Below are positions 53,767 to 62,797 of a stretch of 64,000 nucleotides of DNA, in pieces. Every line of letters begins with the position of its first letter. The stretch's first letter is position 1. The notes beneath the pieces are model-generated. The model was given only the letters and a program-made list of their open reading frames with translations, ran no database searches and was not told the origin of the DNA. The stretch is from Clostridiales bacterium (GTDB lineage: Bacteria; Bacillota; Clostridia; Oscillospirales; Acutalibacteraceae). The stretch covers positions 496,001 through 560,000 of the forward strand of contig DXXG01000028.1 in NCBI GenBank assembly GCA_019416455.1. Direction: 5' to 3'. Made by a program: the position numbers and the translations under genes.

Positions 53767-56100
53767 ATGAATTTCCTTTCACAGGGCTATGCAGGTTTTC
53801 GGACAAACAGCATATTTGTTCGGATCTTTTTTGCGGTCACTGGACTCGTTTTGGGTTCGATCCTTATTGTAGCCTTTTTCTCCTACAAGAACGCAACTTC
53901 CCTGATCATCGCGGAAGCAAAAAGCAACAATATGTTGGTTTTGGAGCAAGCTCAGCAAACAATCAATGGAGAAGTCGAATCCATCCAGTTTATTTCTCTT
54001 CAAACTGTGATGGACCGCAACATCAATCGAGCACTTTATTATACCCGAGACGCCTCTTATCTCCAGCCAGAAGTTTTCCGTGACGGAATGTCCTATTTGA
54101 ATACCATCGAATCTAATCATGAGTATATCAACGATATCTGGATCTATTATGAAAAGTCTCAGTTCATTTTGACTCCTCAGGGGAAATATTCCACAGATTT
54201 ATTTTTTGACAGCTTGTGCAAACCTTATATAATAGAGTGGGATGAAGAATTTTCCAAAAAAGGGTTTAGACTGGTTGGGCGAATCGAGGTAGAAGGCAGT
54301 TCTCCTGTAATTATGTTTATGGACTCACTTCCTATCGATTTGAGCTCGCCTAAGGGAACACTTGTATTTGTCTTGAGCGACAAACTTTTTCGAGAACGTT
54401 TCGGTGAACCAGCGGACGGAAAGATCGTTGCAAACTATGTGATGGACCCTGATGGGAATATACTTTATACTAACGATTTCCTTTATTCCGATACGGAGGA
54501 ATATGAACTTTTCCAACATGTATTGGACACTTCCATGCCTCAGCTGCAAGACCTTGAAGGAACGTTGGATATCTATTACGAAGGGAAACCTTTTACCATT
54601 CAATATTCACGGACCGGGTCTACTGGGTGGACCTACCTCTCCATCATGCCCACTTCTTACATTTACGAGAAAGCCGGCAGTATCCGAAGCATTACGATCT
54701 TGATCGCAGTGATCAGTATTATCCTGAGTATTGCTTTGGCATGGCTCATTGTAAGCCGCCTTTATCACCCTGTGAGCAAAATACTGAATTATGTCAATAT
54801 CATTTCCAGTGGAACATTCGCGTCGCACCATCAAGACAGCAAAAACGAACTTGTCTTGATCAACAAAATTATCCGATACGTATTTGAGCAAAACAAAACA
54901 CTTCAGGATTCCATGAGCAAAAGCAGGCCTGTTTTGCAAAACAAATACCTCAACGATCTAGTCACAGGAACTGCTATTTCGCAAGATTATCAAGCGCTGG
55001 GAAAAGAGATCGGCATCAGCTTTCCTTTTTCAAGTTTTCAAGTGATGGCCTTTGTTTTAGAGGAAGACGGATCGGAGTCGCCCCGAAAGCGCGGCAGACT
55101 CATCGACTCCCTGCCAGCCAAACTGGCGCAGATCGCGGAAAAGACAACAGGTGACGGCTGCAAATGCTATTTTTTCCTGAAAGATGACCACACCATTATT
55201 TCTCTCATGAACATGGAGCCCGATTTTTATGAATTCAGCGGACTCAATGACTATTTTAAAGAGGTCAAGGAATACCTCGAGGAAGACTTAGAAACCGCTT
55301 TTACTATCGGAATTGGTAAGTGTTATGAGAATGTTGAGAACTGTTTCCGATCTTTTGACGACGCTCTCAAGGCTATCGAATACAAAGAACTCAAAGGACG
55401 CAACGCGATTATCCATATCGATGAAGTAAACGCTATCCCCCCAGACACATTCGAGTATCCTATCGAAACAGAAATGCAGTTGATGATGGCGGTAAAATCT
55501 GGTGATAAAAAAACAGTCAATTGGCTTCTAAACGAGATTTTCCAACGTAATTTTGGAAAATCGATGCTGTCCCCTGAAATGATCGGGAATCTGTTCGACG
55601 CATTAATAGGGACGGCGGTTCGAGCCATCCATGAGATGCGCTTTTCCGCAGAAGAGATCCTGGAGCATGGTACAGACTTCTATTCCGAGCTTTCCACTTA
55701 CCATGGAGTAGATAACAAAAAATCATATATCATCCATATTTTTACTTCTATATCTGAAGCTGTAAACCGCTCTAAAAACACCCAGCATTCCAATGTGTTC
55801 ACAAAAATCAAAACGTTTATCGATGAAAACTACCGTCAGGAAATTTCTTTGGAACGGGTGGCCGAGGTAACCAACCTTTCCACTTCATACCTCAGCTTTA
55901 TTTTCAAAGAAGTTTCCGGCAAGAATTTCGTGGATTACGTCAATGAATTCCGAATTCAAAAAGCCAAAGAACTTCTTTCCCAAACATCTCTCCGCGTTTC
56001 GGAAGTGGCGGAGGCTGTGGGATACAGCAATGCCAATGTATTCAGCAAAGCGTTTAAAAAATACACTGGAATAACCCCGGGGCAGTTCCGTAAAATTTGA
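53767..56100 (+). CDS. Transmembrane one-component AraC-type regulator with extracellular sensor
   Basis: The 777-residue protein has transmembrane helix 1 (~19-41), an extracellular Cache-like sensor (~42-295) and helix 2 (SITILIAVISIILSIALAWLIV). A HAMP-like linker and a degenerate GGDEF-like or middle domain (~390-560) follow. A C-terminal AraC pair of helix-turn-helix motifs ends it (ISLERVAEVTNLSTSYLSFIF and LRVSEVAEAVGYSNANVFSKA). No histidine kinase domain is present, so sensing and DNA binding are in one chain. It probably senses extracellular oligosaccharide or the loaded binding protein and activates the locus around it. Confidence 0.92.
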   Translation: MNFLSQGYAGFRTNSIFVRIFFAVTGLVLGSILIVAFFSYKNATSLIIAEAKSNNMLVLEQAQQTINGEVESIQFISLQTVMDRNINRALYYTRDASYLQPEVFRDGMSYLNTIESNHEYINDIWIYYEKSQFILTPQGKYSTDLFFDSLCKPYIIEWDEEFSKKGFRLVGRIEVEGSSPVIMFMDSLPIDLSSPKGTLVFVLSDKLFRERFGEPADGKIVANYVMDPDGNILYTNDFLYSDTEEYELFQHVLDTSMPQLQDLEGTLDIYYEGKPFTIQYSRTGSTGWTYLSIMPTSYIYEKAGSIRSITILIAVISIILSIALAWLIVSRLYHPVSKILNYVNIISSGTFASHHQDSKNELVLINKIIRYVFEQNKTLQDSMSKSRPVLQNKYLNDLVTGTAISQDYQALGKEIGISFPFSSFQVMAFVLEEDGSESPRKRGRLIDSLPAKLAQIAEKTTGDGCKCYFFLKDDHTIISLMNMEPDFYEFSGLNDYFKEVKEYLEEDLETAFTIGIGKCYENVENCFRSFDDALKAIEYKELKGRNAIIHIDEVNAIPPDTFEYPIETEMQLMMAVKSGDKKTVNWLLNEIFQRNFGKSMLSPEMIGNLFDALIGTAVRAIHEMRFSAEEILEHGTDFYSELSTYHGVDNKKSYIIHIFTSISEAVNRSKNTQHSNVFTKIKTFIDENYRQEISLERVAEVTNLSTSYLSFIFKEVSGKNFVDYVNEFRIQKAKELLSQTSLRVSEVAEAVGYSNANVFSKAFKKYTGITPGQFRKI

Positions 56101-56145
56101 GACGGGACCACGGGATTATATCATACTTTTTTGGAGGAACGTTGT

Positions 56146-57291
56146 ATGGCAAAATTCAGCGACTTGGACCGTCTGCTGGAAGGATTCGCCAGAAAAACCG
56201 TCCCGGGATGCGCCTGTGTGGCGGCCCAGAACGGCAAGACCCTGTACGAAGGGTATTTCGGCAAGGCGGATCTGGAAACAGGACGGCCTATGACGGAGGA
56301 CACGGTATTCCGACTGTTCTCCATGACGAAAGTGATCGTGTGCACTGCGGCCATGATCCAGTTCGAGCGGGGGAAATTTCTCCTGAACGAACCTTATTCC
56401 AACTATTTCCCCGAGTACAAAAACGTCCAAGTGGCAGAACCCCTGCCCAATGGGGAGATTCGCCTGCGGCCCGCAAAAAATCCCATGCTGGTGCGGGACG
56501 CCTTTATGATGGCGGTGGGCCTGCCTTACCCCAGCGGCGATTCCCTCACCGCTCAAAAGATGCGGGAAGTACGGGCAAACTTGGCGGCAAAAGGTCCCTA
56601 TACGCTTCAGGATGACGTGCGGGCTATGGCTTCGGTGCCTATCCGGTACGATCCCGGCACCCACTGGTCTTATGGATTTGGCCACGAGATGGTGGCAGCT
56701 CTGGTGGAGCAGACTTCCGGGATGACCATTGGGGAATTCCTGAAAAAAGAGATTTTCCAGCCCTTGGGGATGGAGAGCACCGGTTACCGCTATTTCGGAA
56801 ATATTCAGGAGCGGATGGCAACCCTGTACCGTCCGGAAGAGGACGGCTCCTTCACCCCCATTCCCGGACCAATGGACATCAACCACGAACCGGACGTTCT
56901 GTACGAAGGCGGCGGCGCAGGACTGTTCTCCACGGCCCGTGACTACTCTCGCTTCGCGCAGGCTCTGGCGCAAGGCGGTCTGGGGATCATCGGGCGGAAA
57001 ACCATTGATCTGATGCGCCGAAACGCCCTGAACCCTGCCCAGCAGCTGGATTTTGAGAACTCCTACAACGAGGGCTATGGCTACGGCTTAGGCGTGCGCA
57101 CTATGGTCCGCCCGGAGGGAGTCACCAACATGTCCGTGGGTGAATTTGGCTGGACCGGCGTCTGCGGCACATGGGTGTCCATCGATCCCTCTGAGGGTTT
57201 CTCCGTGGTGTACATGCACCAAACCCTCCCCAATAATGAAGAATACCACCATCATCGAGTGCGCTCCGTAGCCTACGGTTGCCTGGAGTAA
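56146..57291 (+). CDS. Serine beta-lactamase-fold hydrolase (class C / esterase type)
   Basis: The 381-residue protein has the Ser-x-x-Lys motif in RLFSMTKVIVC near residue 50, a YGFGHEM segment in place of the usual Tyr-x-Asn, and a late EFGWTGVCGTW in place of the HTG box. This pattern is typical of esterase-like members, not true beta-lactamases. No signal peptide is seen, so it acts in the cytoplasm, probably removing acyl groups from imported xylan fragments. GGAGGAACG lies before the ATG at 56146. It precedes the arabinofuranosidase gene by 35 bases. Confidence 0.88.
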   Translation: MAKFSDLDRLLEGFARKTVPGCACVAAQNGKTLYEGYFGKADLETGRPMTEDTVFRLFSMTKVIVCTAAMIQFERGKFLLNEPYSNYFPEYKNVQVAEPLPNGEIRLRPAKNPMLVRDAFMMAVGLPYPSGDSLTAQKMREVRANLAAKGPYTLQDDVRAMASVPIRYDPGTHWSYGFGHEMVAALVEQTSGMTIGEFLKKEIFQPLGMESTGYRYFGNIQERMATLYRPEEDGSFTPIPGPMDINHEPDVLYEGGGAGLFSTARDYSRFAQALAQGGLGIIGRKTIDLMRRNALNPAQQLDFENSYNEGYGYGLGVRTMVRPEGVTNMSVGEFGWTGVCGTWVSIDPSEGFSVVYMHQTLPNNEEYHHHRVRSVAYGCLE

Positions 57292-57326
57292 GCCATGTTT
57301 TTTATATTACCTATGAGGTGAAACAA

Positions 57327-59438
57327 ATGAAACCAAAAGCGAATCTTTCGGACTTTCAAGCAGGCGAGAAGATCTTCCGGGTCACGGACCGAGTGACTGT
57401 GGATCAGCCTGTCAGTGATATGCTTTGCAGCAATTTCATTGAGCTTGGGTTTGGCTTCCAGGTGGAGGGCATGTGGTCTGAGATGCTCTTTAACCGCAGC
57501 TTTGAAAAGATCCCCCAGCTCACTCCCGCCACCTATGACTGGTTCGGCGGTCTGCATCTCACCGGCCAGGACTGGCGTGGTGAGGAATGGTACCACTCCG
57601 TCTACGAACATAACCGCTGGTACGCCTGTCCTGCCCAAGACGTACCCCAGGCATTGGCTCCGGACAGCACCTATCTGGTGGAACACGCTCCCTTCTACGC
57701 TTTGACCCTAGAACAGGAAAAAGGCGGCATCCACGGTGAGCAGTGGGTGATCGCCCACAACTACGAGGAGGAACGCTGGTGCGGCATGGCCCAGAACGGG
57801 AAATACCTGCGAAAAGGCGCCTATCAGTTCCGAGGCTATTTCCAGCTGTTCTCCCAGCAAGGTGCTGTCGAACTGCGGCTGTATCCCGGCCGGGATGAGA
57901 TCGACTGGTCCCAGCCCCTGGTGACCGTGCCCCTGGAAGGACTTTCCCAGGAAGGAGGCCTGGTAGAGACCACGTTCACCTACGAGGGTGAAGAGCCTGT
58001 CTGGTGTAATTTCTGCGTCTTTCTGGCTCCTGGAACAAAGGTGGGCATGGACGCTTTCTCCCTGAAACCTACCGACACGGAACACGGCTGGCGGAAGGAT
58101 GTTGTGGACGGACTGCGGCGGGTGAACCCCAAGCTGATCCGCTTCCCCGGCGGGTGTTTCGCCTCCTTCCACCTGTGGAAAGACGGCATCGGTCCCATGG
58201 ATCAGCGGCGTCCGGAACCCTCTTACTTCTGGGGGGACCTGAACTACAACGACGTGGGCACTGACGAATTCCTCCAGCTCTGCGAGACCCTGGGCTCTCA
58301 GGCCATGCTGGTGGTGAACATGTTCCACCCTGATAAGCTCCACTTTGCCAACAGCGGCGTCAATGAGTATGAGAACGGCAAGGAACCTCATGGCTTCCAG
58401 CTGGACCGGATCACCGACATTGAGGAGGGCATCCGCTGTGCCGCCCAATGGGTAGAATACTGCAACGGGCCTGTCACCAGTGAATACGGAGCGCTCCGGG
58501 CGAAAAACGGCCATCCGGAGCCCTACCATGCCCAGTACTGGGAAATGGACAACGAGACCTTCCGTTGGTTCACCTGGGAAGACTACGCCAAGACCGTGTC
58601 CCGTTATTCCAAGGCCATGAAGGCGGTGGATCCCACCATCAAGATCGGCCTGTGCGCTTACCACTATTACAGAGACTATATCCCGCAGATGCTGGAGATC
58701 TGCGGAGAGGACGTGGACTTCCTGGCAGACCGGGTCTGCGAGCCGGATAACCTTTCCCGCAAAGTGGAAATGGTGCGCCAGTATAACGCCACCCACGACC
58801 ACAAGATCTTCTACGCCGACACAGAAGCCCTACAAAACCGCGATCCCTCCCCCGCTCCTTTTGTGGAGAAATATTTCGCGGAGCAAGGGATCACCTACCG
58901 CAGCGCCCGCCGGACCTGGATCTACGCTCTGAACCTGGTGTCCAACCTGATGATGGATCACCGCTTCGGAGGAATCGTGCAGTTCATGTGCTTCAACAAT
59001 CTGGCCAATACCTCCGGTCAGTCCTGCATCGAGACTCCCAAAGAAGGCGCCATGCTTCCCGCCTGCGGCCTGGTGTACGAGCGCATGTCCCGCACCCTTG
59101 CCAAATGGCCAGTAGAGATCGAAGACTACACTCCCTCCGCCCGGAACGATGTGCAGATCCAAGCCGCCTGGAACGAGGATAAAACGAAACTGGTGGTATA
59201 CCTGCTCAACCGCACGGACGAGAATACCGCCGTCACACTGGATCTCAGCGAGCTTGCTATTCCCTCTCAGAAGGCGTCCATCCACCTGATGACCGCGGCG
59301 GAAGGCACTACCCGGGAGACAGTGAAATGCCAGGGGAATATCATCCAGTCCCATCGCTACTGCGCTCTGGATACCGATCTTCCCCAAACCTTCCCCATGC
59401 CCCGCTTCTCCTTTACGGAGATCGTTATAGGGCTGTAA
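57327..59438 (+). CDS. GH51 alpha-L-arabinofuranosidase
   Basis: The 703-residue intracellular enzyme removes terminal L-arabinofuranose from arabinoxylan or arabinan fragments. Family GH51 features are IRFPGGCFASFHLWKDGIG, the acid/base Glu near residue 410 (YWEMDNETFRW), and the nucleophile Glu near residue 499 (IFYADTEALQN). A C-terminal beta domain ends TEIVIGL. The N-terminal ~190 residues form an extra beta-sandwich (carbohydrate-binding-like) seen in larger GH51 proteins. There is no signal peptide. The ATG at 57327 has AGGTGAAAC upstream; an in-frame start at 57279 would overlap the esterase gene. Confidence 0.93.
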   Translation: MKPKANLSDFQAGEKIFRVTDRVTVDQPVSDMLCSNFIELGFGFQVEGMWSEMLFNRSFEKIPQLTPATYDWFGGLHLTGQDWRGEEWYHSVYEHNRWYACPAQDVPQALAPDSTYLVEHAPFYALTLEQEKGGIHGEQWVIAHNYEEERWCGMAQNGKYLRKGAYQFRGYFQLFSQQGAVELRLYPGRDEIDWSQPLVTVPLEGLSQEGGLVETTFTYEGEEPVWCNFCVFLAPGTKVGMDAFSLKPTDTEHGWRKDVVDGLRRVNPKLIRFPGGCFASFHLWKDGIGPMDQRRPEPSYFWGDLNYNDVGTDEFLQLCETLGSQAMLVVNMFHPDKLHFANSGVNEYENGKEPHGFQLDRITDIEEGIRCAAQWVEYCNGPVTSEYGALRAKNGHPEPYHAQYWEMDNETFRWFTWEDYAKTVSRYSKAMKAVDPTIKIGLCAYHYYRDYIPQMLEICGEDVDFLADRVCEPDNLSRKVEMVRQYNATHDHKIFYADTEALQNRDPSPAPFVEKYFAEQGITYRSARRTWIYALNLVSNLMMDHRFGGIVQFMCFNNLANTSGQSCIETPKEGAMLPACGLVYERMSRTLAKWPVEIEDYTPSARNDVQIQAAWNEDKTKLVVYLLNRTDENTAVTLDLSELAIPSQKASIHLMTAAEGTTRETVKCQGNIIQSHRYCALDTDLPQTFPMPRFSFTEIVIGL

Positions 59439-59452
59439 AGCATCCACCACAT

Positions 59453-59506
59453 AAAAACAGCCGCCTCACGCATGGACATCGCTCCACGCACCGGGCGGCT
59501 GTTTTT
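59453..59506. terminator. Bidirectional terminator between the convergent arabinofuranosidase and xylanase genes
   Basis: AAAAACAGCCGCC and GGCGGCTGTTTTT are perfect 13-base arms that give an A-run/T-run on either strand. Both convergent genes end within 20 bases of it. Confidence 0.88.
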
Positions 59507-59524
59507 CTCTTGGCTCAAAAGGAC

Positions 59525-60724
59525 TTATTCTTCGATCTCCAATGTTTTCTCCGCTTCCGCTTCTCTCAGTCTGGGAAGATTCATCAGATCCCAATAGGCG
59601 GACTTGAATTTCAAATCACGATCGATCAGCAAAGGATAGTTGGTCCGGCCCTCCACAGGGAATTCGTTGAGCCAGCTGGAACCATCGTCATACCCCCAAA
59701 ATACCACTGTATCCAGGATTCCTTCCTCCGAAAGATCCATGAGCATATTGAACACTTCGCAGTACTTAGCGTCAAACTGCTGGGTAAATTCCTCGGTGAT
59801 CTCCTTCTCGGTGGACTTGTCATTGGAGGTAAAGCAGGACAGGTCCAGCTCTGTCACTTCGATGACAAAATCAGGGTTGATCTCCCTCAGCTTCTCAAAC
59901 AACGCGATGTTTTTCCGCATCCGCTCTACATCAGTCTCGTAATCGATATGCATCTGAAGGCCGATGCCGTCGATAGGAACTCCTTCTTCCAGCAGCTGTT
60001 TCACCATATTATACATGGTGATCGCCTTGTTGCTGTTGGCTTCCAGAGAATAATCGTTGATGATGAGACGAGCGTCAGGATCCGCTTCACGGGCAGTTTT
60101 GAAGGCGATCTCCACGAAATCGTAGTTATCCCCATCTCCGTCATAGTCCCCGATGATCTTCAGCCAATCGGAAAAACGCAGACCATAGTTGTCGTCAATG
60201 ACTTCGTTGCACACGTCCCATGTGTCGATCTTTCCCTTATAGCGGGACACGATGGTGGTGATATGTTCCTTCATGCGCTCCACCAAGACATCGGCGCTCA
60301 CCTGATTTCCGTCGTCGTCATAGAAAAACCACTCGGGACACTGAGAATGCCACACCAACGTATGACCCCGCACAGTTTTGTCGTATTTCTCACCAAACTC
60401 TACCAGTTGATCAGTGGCCTCGAAATTATACTCGTTCTCCGAAGGATGGATGGTCTCCGCCTTGGTGCCGTTTTCCAGGGTGTACACATTGAACTGCTTG
60501 TTGATGATCTCAAACCGCTCTGTCCCCTCTTCAAAATCCCGAGGGTTCACCGCGGCGCCCACCTGAAAGTAATCCGCGTACACTTCGCACAGAGACGGTG
60601 CTTTGTCCTCATAAGCATATTCCGCCATATCCGCCGTATAATTCACCTCTTTCGAGCAAGCTGACAGGGATGTGACCAACATGGCCGCAGCCACTGCCGC
60701 GCACAATATTTTTTTCCTTTTCAT
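59525..60724 (-). CDS. GH10 endo-beta-1,4-xylanase lipoprotein
   Basis: The 399-residue enzyme cleaves xylan outside the cell. It has a lipoprotein signal, SLSAC, with Cys23, so it is tethered to the membrane. GH10 motifs are RGHTLVWHSQCPEWF, acid/base Glu174 in WDVCNEVI, GLQMHI and nucleophile Glu292 in IEVTELDLS. A DYDGDGDN loop at ~193-200 could bind calcium. It is convergent with the GH51 gene and separated from it by a bidirectional terminator. The promoter at 60906-60935 lies near the mobile element edge. It would release oligosaccharides for the importer at 49978-53532. Confidence 0.95.
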   Translation of the reverse strand: MKRKKILCAAVAAAMLVTSLSACSKEVNYTADMAEYAYEDKAPSLCEVYADYFQVGAAVNPRDFEEGTERFEIINKQFNVYTLENGTKAETIHPSENEYNFEATDQLVEFGEKYDKTVRGHTLVWHSQCPEWFFYDDDGNQVSADVLVERMKEHITTIVSRYKGKIDTWDVCNEVIDDNYGLRFSDWLKIIGDYDGDGDNYDFVEIAFKTAREADPDARLIINDYSLEANSNKAITMYNMVKQLLEEGVPIDGIGLQMHIDYETDVERMRKNIALFEKLREINPDFVIEVTELDLSCFTSNDKSTEKEITEEFTQQFDAKYCEVFNMLMDLSEEGILDTVVFWGYDDGSSWLNEFPVEGRTNYPLLIDRDLKFKSAYWDLMNLPRLREAEAEKTLEIEE

Positions 60725-60905
60725 ACCGTTCCTCCTTCGTCATACCGTCATCAGCCACAGAACAGCGGACCGTTCTTGGTGGCTCATGTCAAAAAAAGCA
60801 TCTCCCCACCTCTCCACCGCCTCGCATTGAAAAAATAGTGAAAACTGTTGTTTTCCTTATTCTTTCCAACCAAAAACCTGGCAGATAATAGAAATATTGC
60901 ACAAT

Positions 60906-60935
60906 ATTATAACACATACAAAGTACAGTTTACAA
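60906..60935 (-). promoter_or_regulatory. Promoter of the xylanase gene
   Basis: Minus-strand TTGTAA (60930-60935), 18-base spacer and TATAAT (60906-60911). The -35 box lies within an 11-base word, GTACAGTTTAC (60923-60933), also found inverted at 34868-34878 near the start point of the long minus operon. Confidence 0.6.
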
Positions 60936-60978
60936 GGGACTACACAGGGTAGGTATCTGACGGGAGGGGTGCCGCCAG

Positions 60979-62490
60979 TCAGATTTTCCATGTGATGTTC
61001 AAGCTGTCGCTTGTGGCGGCTATGGTGGTGATCATCAAATCCACCACACGCCGCTTGTCATCAAAAGATACATTCTCCCAGGTATCGAGGTAGCCGGAAA
61101 TCTGGCTGACCTGTTCCGGGCTGATGGCCTCCACAGTCAACTCCGCTATCCTTGCCAGAAGTTCCTGCTTGCGCCCGTCCAGTTCCGCTATCTTCACATT
61201 CACATAGGAGAACAGGACATTGTTTGCCCCCGTCAGACTGTCCACCAGCTTTTCAATCTCGCTGTCTACATGGGCAAGTTCCACTTGCAGGGCGGTGATT
61301 TTCGGGTTTGCCTTTGCCGCTTTCTTTTTTCCTGTCAGCGTCTTGTAGCTTGCCAGCTTCTTTACCATCTGCTGATAAACAACCGCTTCCAGTTCCGAAG
61401 TGATGATTTTCCCACAGCCAGGACAGCTTTTATTGTCCAGCCGTTTCGTGCAGCGGAGATACTGTTTGCCGGAGGGATTGTAGATACTCATAAGAGCATA
61501 CCCGCAATTCCCGCACTTGATTTTTCCTGCCAGCCATGTGTGGGTGGCTTTCCGGGCAGACTGGATTTTCATGTTGTTCATCAGCTTCTTGCGGCAGGTC
61601 AGCCAGGTGTCGGAGGGGACGATACCCTCATGGGGAGCCAGTACCAGCATTTGGTCTTTTAAGTCGTTTTTCTTGCTGGCCTTTACATCTCGCCCTTGAT
61701 ACAGATAGCAGCCGTTCATGCCCGTAAAATCGGCAACGTCATTGACAATGACTGTACCTTGACTTTTGAAAAATTCGTACACATCAAGGTCTGCCTGCAC
61801 ATAGACAGGATTGCGTAACATCTGCGCCAGCGTGGGGCGTATCAGCTCTTTGCCATGGAACAAAATCCCCTGTTCGGCAAAGTACCGGGTAATGTCCCCG
61901 TAGGAAGTTGTGGGCTGGGCGTACATCTCAAACATCAGCCGGATATTGGCCGCTTCCTCCGGGTTTACCACCAGCTTCTTTGTGTTGATACCGTCCATCT
62001 TGATAGGCTCCGTATGGAAGCCGTAAGGGGCTTTCCCGCCCATCTTAAAGCCCCGCTGACTGCGGGAGTAGTAAGCGTCCGTTACCCGCTTCTGTATCGT
62101 TTCCCGTTCAAGCTGGGCGAACACGATACAGATATTCAGCATGGCCCGTCCCATCGGCGTGGAGGTATCAAACTTTTCCGTAGAGGACACAAACTCCACA
62201 TTGTACTGCTGGAACAGCTCCATCATGTTGGCAAAGTCCAGAATGGAACGGCTGATACGGTCGAGCTTGTAAACCACGACCTTTGCAATCAAGCCCCGCT
62301 TGATGTCCCGCACCAGTTCTTGAAACTTCGGACGGTCTGTGTTCTTGCCGCTGTACCCTTTGTCTGTGTATTCCTTGCAGTTACCGCCTTTCAACTCGTA
62401 TTTGCAAAATTCAATCTGGCTTTCAATGGAAATGCTGTCCTTTTTGTCTACCGATTGTCTTGCATAGATTGCGTCTATCCGATTGTTCAT
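60979..62490 (-). CDS. Large serine recombinase
   Basis: The 503-residue site-specific recombinase has the catalytic domain at ~1-150 with Ser13 (YARQSVDKKDSISIESQ) and the KVVVYKLDRISRS motif. A recombinase domain follows with APYGFHTEPIKMD. A zinc ribbon at ~325-365 has Cys pairs in KCGNCGYAL, CTKRLDNKSCPGCG. A coiled coil and a C-terminal tail end it. It excises and integrates the element. AAAAGGAG precedes the ATG. The terminus at 60979 is about 40 bases from the presumed element edge, which fits a recombinase sitting beside its attachment site. Confidence 0.93.
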   Translation of the reverse strand: MNNRIDAIYARQSVDKKDSISIESQIEFCKYELKGGNCKEYTDKGYSGKNTDRPKFQELVRDIKRGLIAKVVVYKLDRISRSILDFANMMELFQQYNVEFVSSTEKFDTSTPMGRAMLNICIVFAQLERETIQKRVTDAYYSRSQRGFKMGGKAPYGFHTEPIKMDGINTKKLVVNPEEAANIRLMFEMYAQPTTSYGDITRYFAEQGILFHGKELIRPTLAQMLRNPVYVQADLDVYEFFKSQGTVIVNDVADFTGMNGCYLYQGRDVKASKKNDLKDQMLVLAPHEGIVPSDTWLTCRKKLMNNMKIQSARKATHTWLAGKIKCGNCGYALMSIYNPSGKQYLRCTKRLDNKSCPGCGKIITSELEAVVYQQMVKKLASYKTLTGKKKAAKANPKITALQVELAHVDSEIEKLVDSLTGANNVLFSYVNVKIAELDGRKQELLARIAELTVEAISPEQVSQISGYLDTWENVSFDDKRRVVDLMITTIAATSDSLNITWKI

Positions 62491-62522
62491 ATTGTCGCTC
62501 CTTTTCTTAAAAAAGAAACGGA

Positions 62523-62554
62523 GCTGCTGACAGTTCTATTATACCGCCAGCAGC
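62523..62554. promoter_or_regulatory. Inverted repeat overlapping the recombinase promoter, possible autoregulatory site
   Basis: GCTGCTG and CAGCAGC flank 18 bases that include the TATAAT box. A protein bound here would block transcription of the recombinase. Confidence 0.45.
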
Positions 62555-62566
62555 CCCGCAAATCAA
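62538..62566 (-). promoter_or_regulatory. Promoter of the serine recombinase gene
   Basis: Minus-strand TTGATT (62561-62566), a 17-base spacer and perfect TATAAT (62538-62543), about 50 bases before the ATG at 62490. Confidence 0.75.
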
Positions 62567-62584
62567 TGATGGGTTTGGAAAACC

Positions 62585-62797
62585 TTATGTCCCGGCTTCC
62601 TCACTCTCCCGCTTGTCGGCGTACTTGCGGAACACCTCATAAAGCTGCTGTTCCAGTTCCCGGCGTTTGGCTGCTTCCTGTTCCGGCGTGAACACCGGGG
62701 AGAGATTTTCCAGTGTGATTTCCTTTCCCTGAAAAGTCACGATTTCGATTTCCTTTTTGTATCTGATATTACTTATAAGATCACCTTTCCTTTCCAT
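62585..62797 (-). CDS. Small element-encoded protein of unknown function
   Basis: The 70-residue protein overlaps the end of the relaxase gene by 17 bases, so it is probably made by translational coupling. It has a basic N-terminus followed by a charged helix rich in Glu, Arg and Lys (EQEAAKRRELEQQLYEVFRKY). I do not recognise the family. Position between relaxase and recombinase suggests an accessory role in mobilisation or regulation. The ATG lacks a good ribosome binding site. Confidence 0.55.
   Translation of the reverse strand: MERKGDLISNIRYKKEIEIVTFQGKEITLENLSPVFTPEQEAAKRRELEQQLYEVFRKYADKRESEEAGT

Noticed and set aside
57708..58802. A 364-residue open frame on the minus strand
   Set aside because: Antisense to the GH51 gene, without motif or ribosome binding site.
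59327..60664. A 445-residue open frame on the plus strand
   Set aside because: Antisense shadow of the GH10 xylanase gene, which has signal peptide, catalytic residues and promoter.
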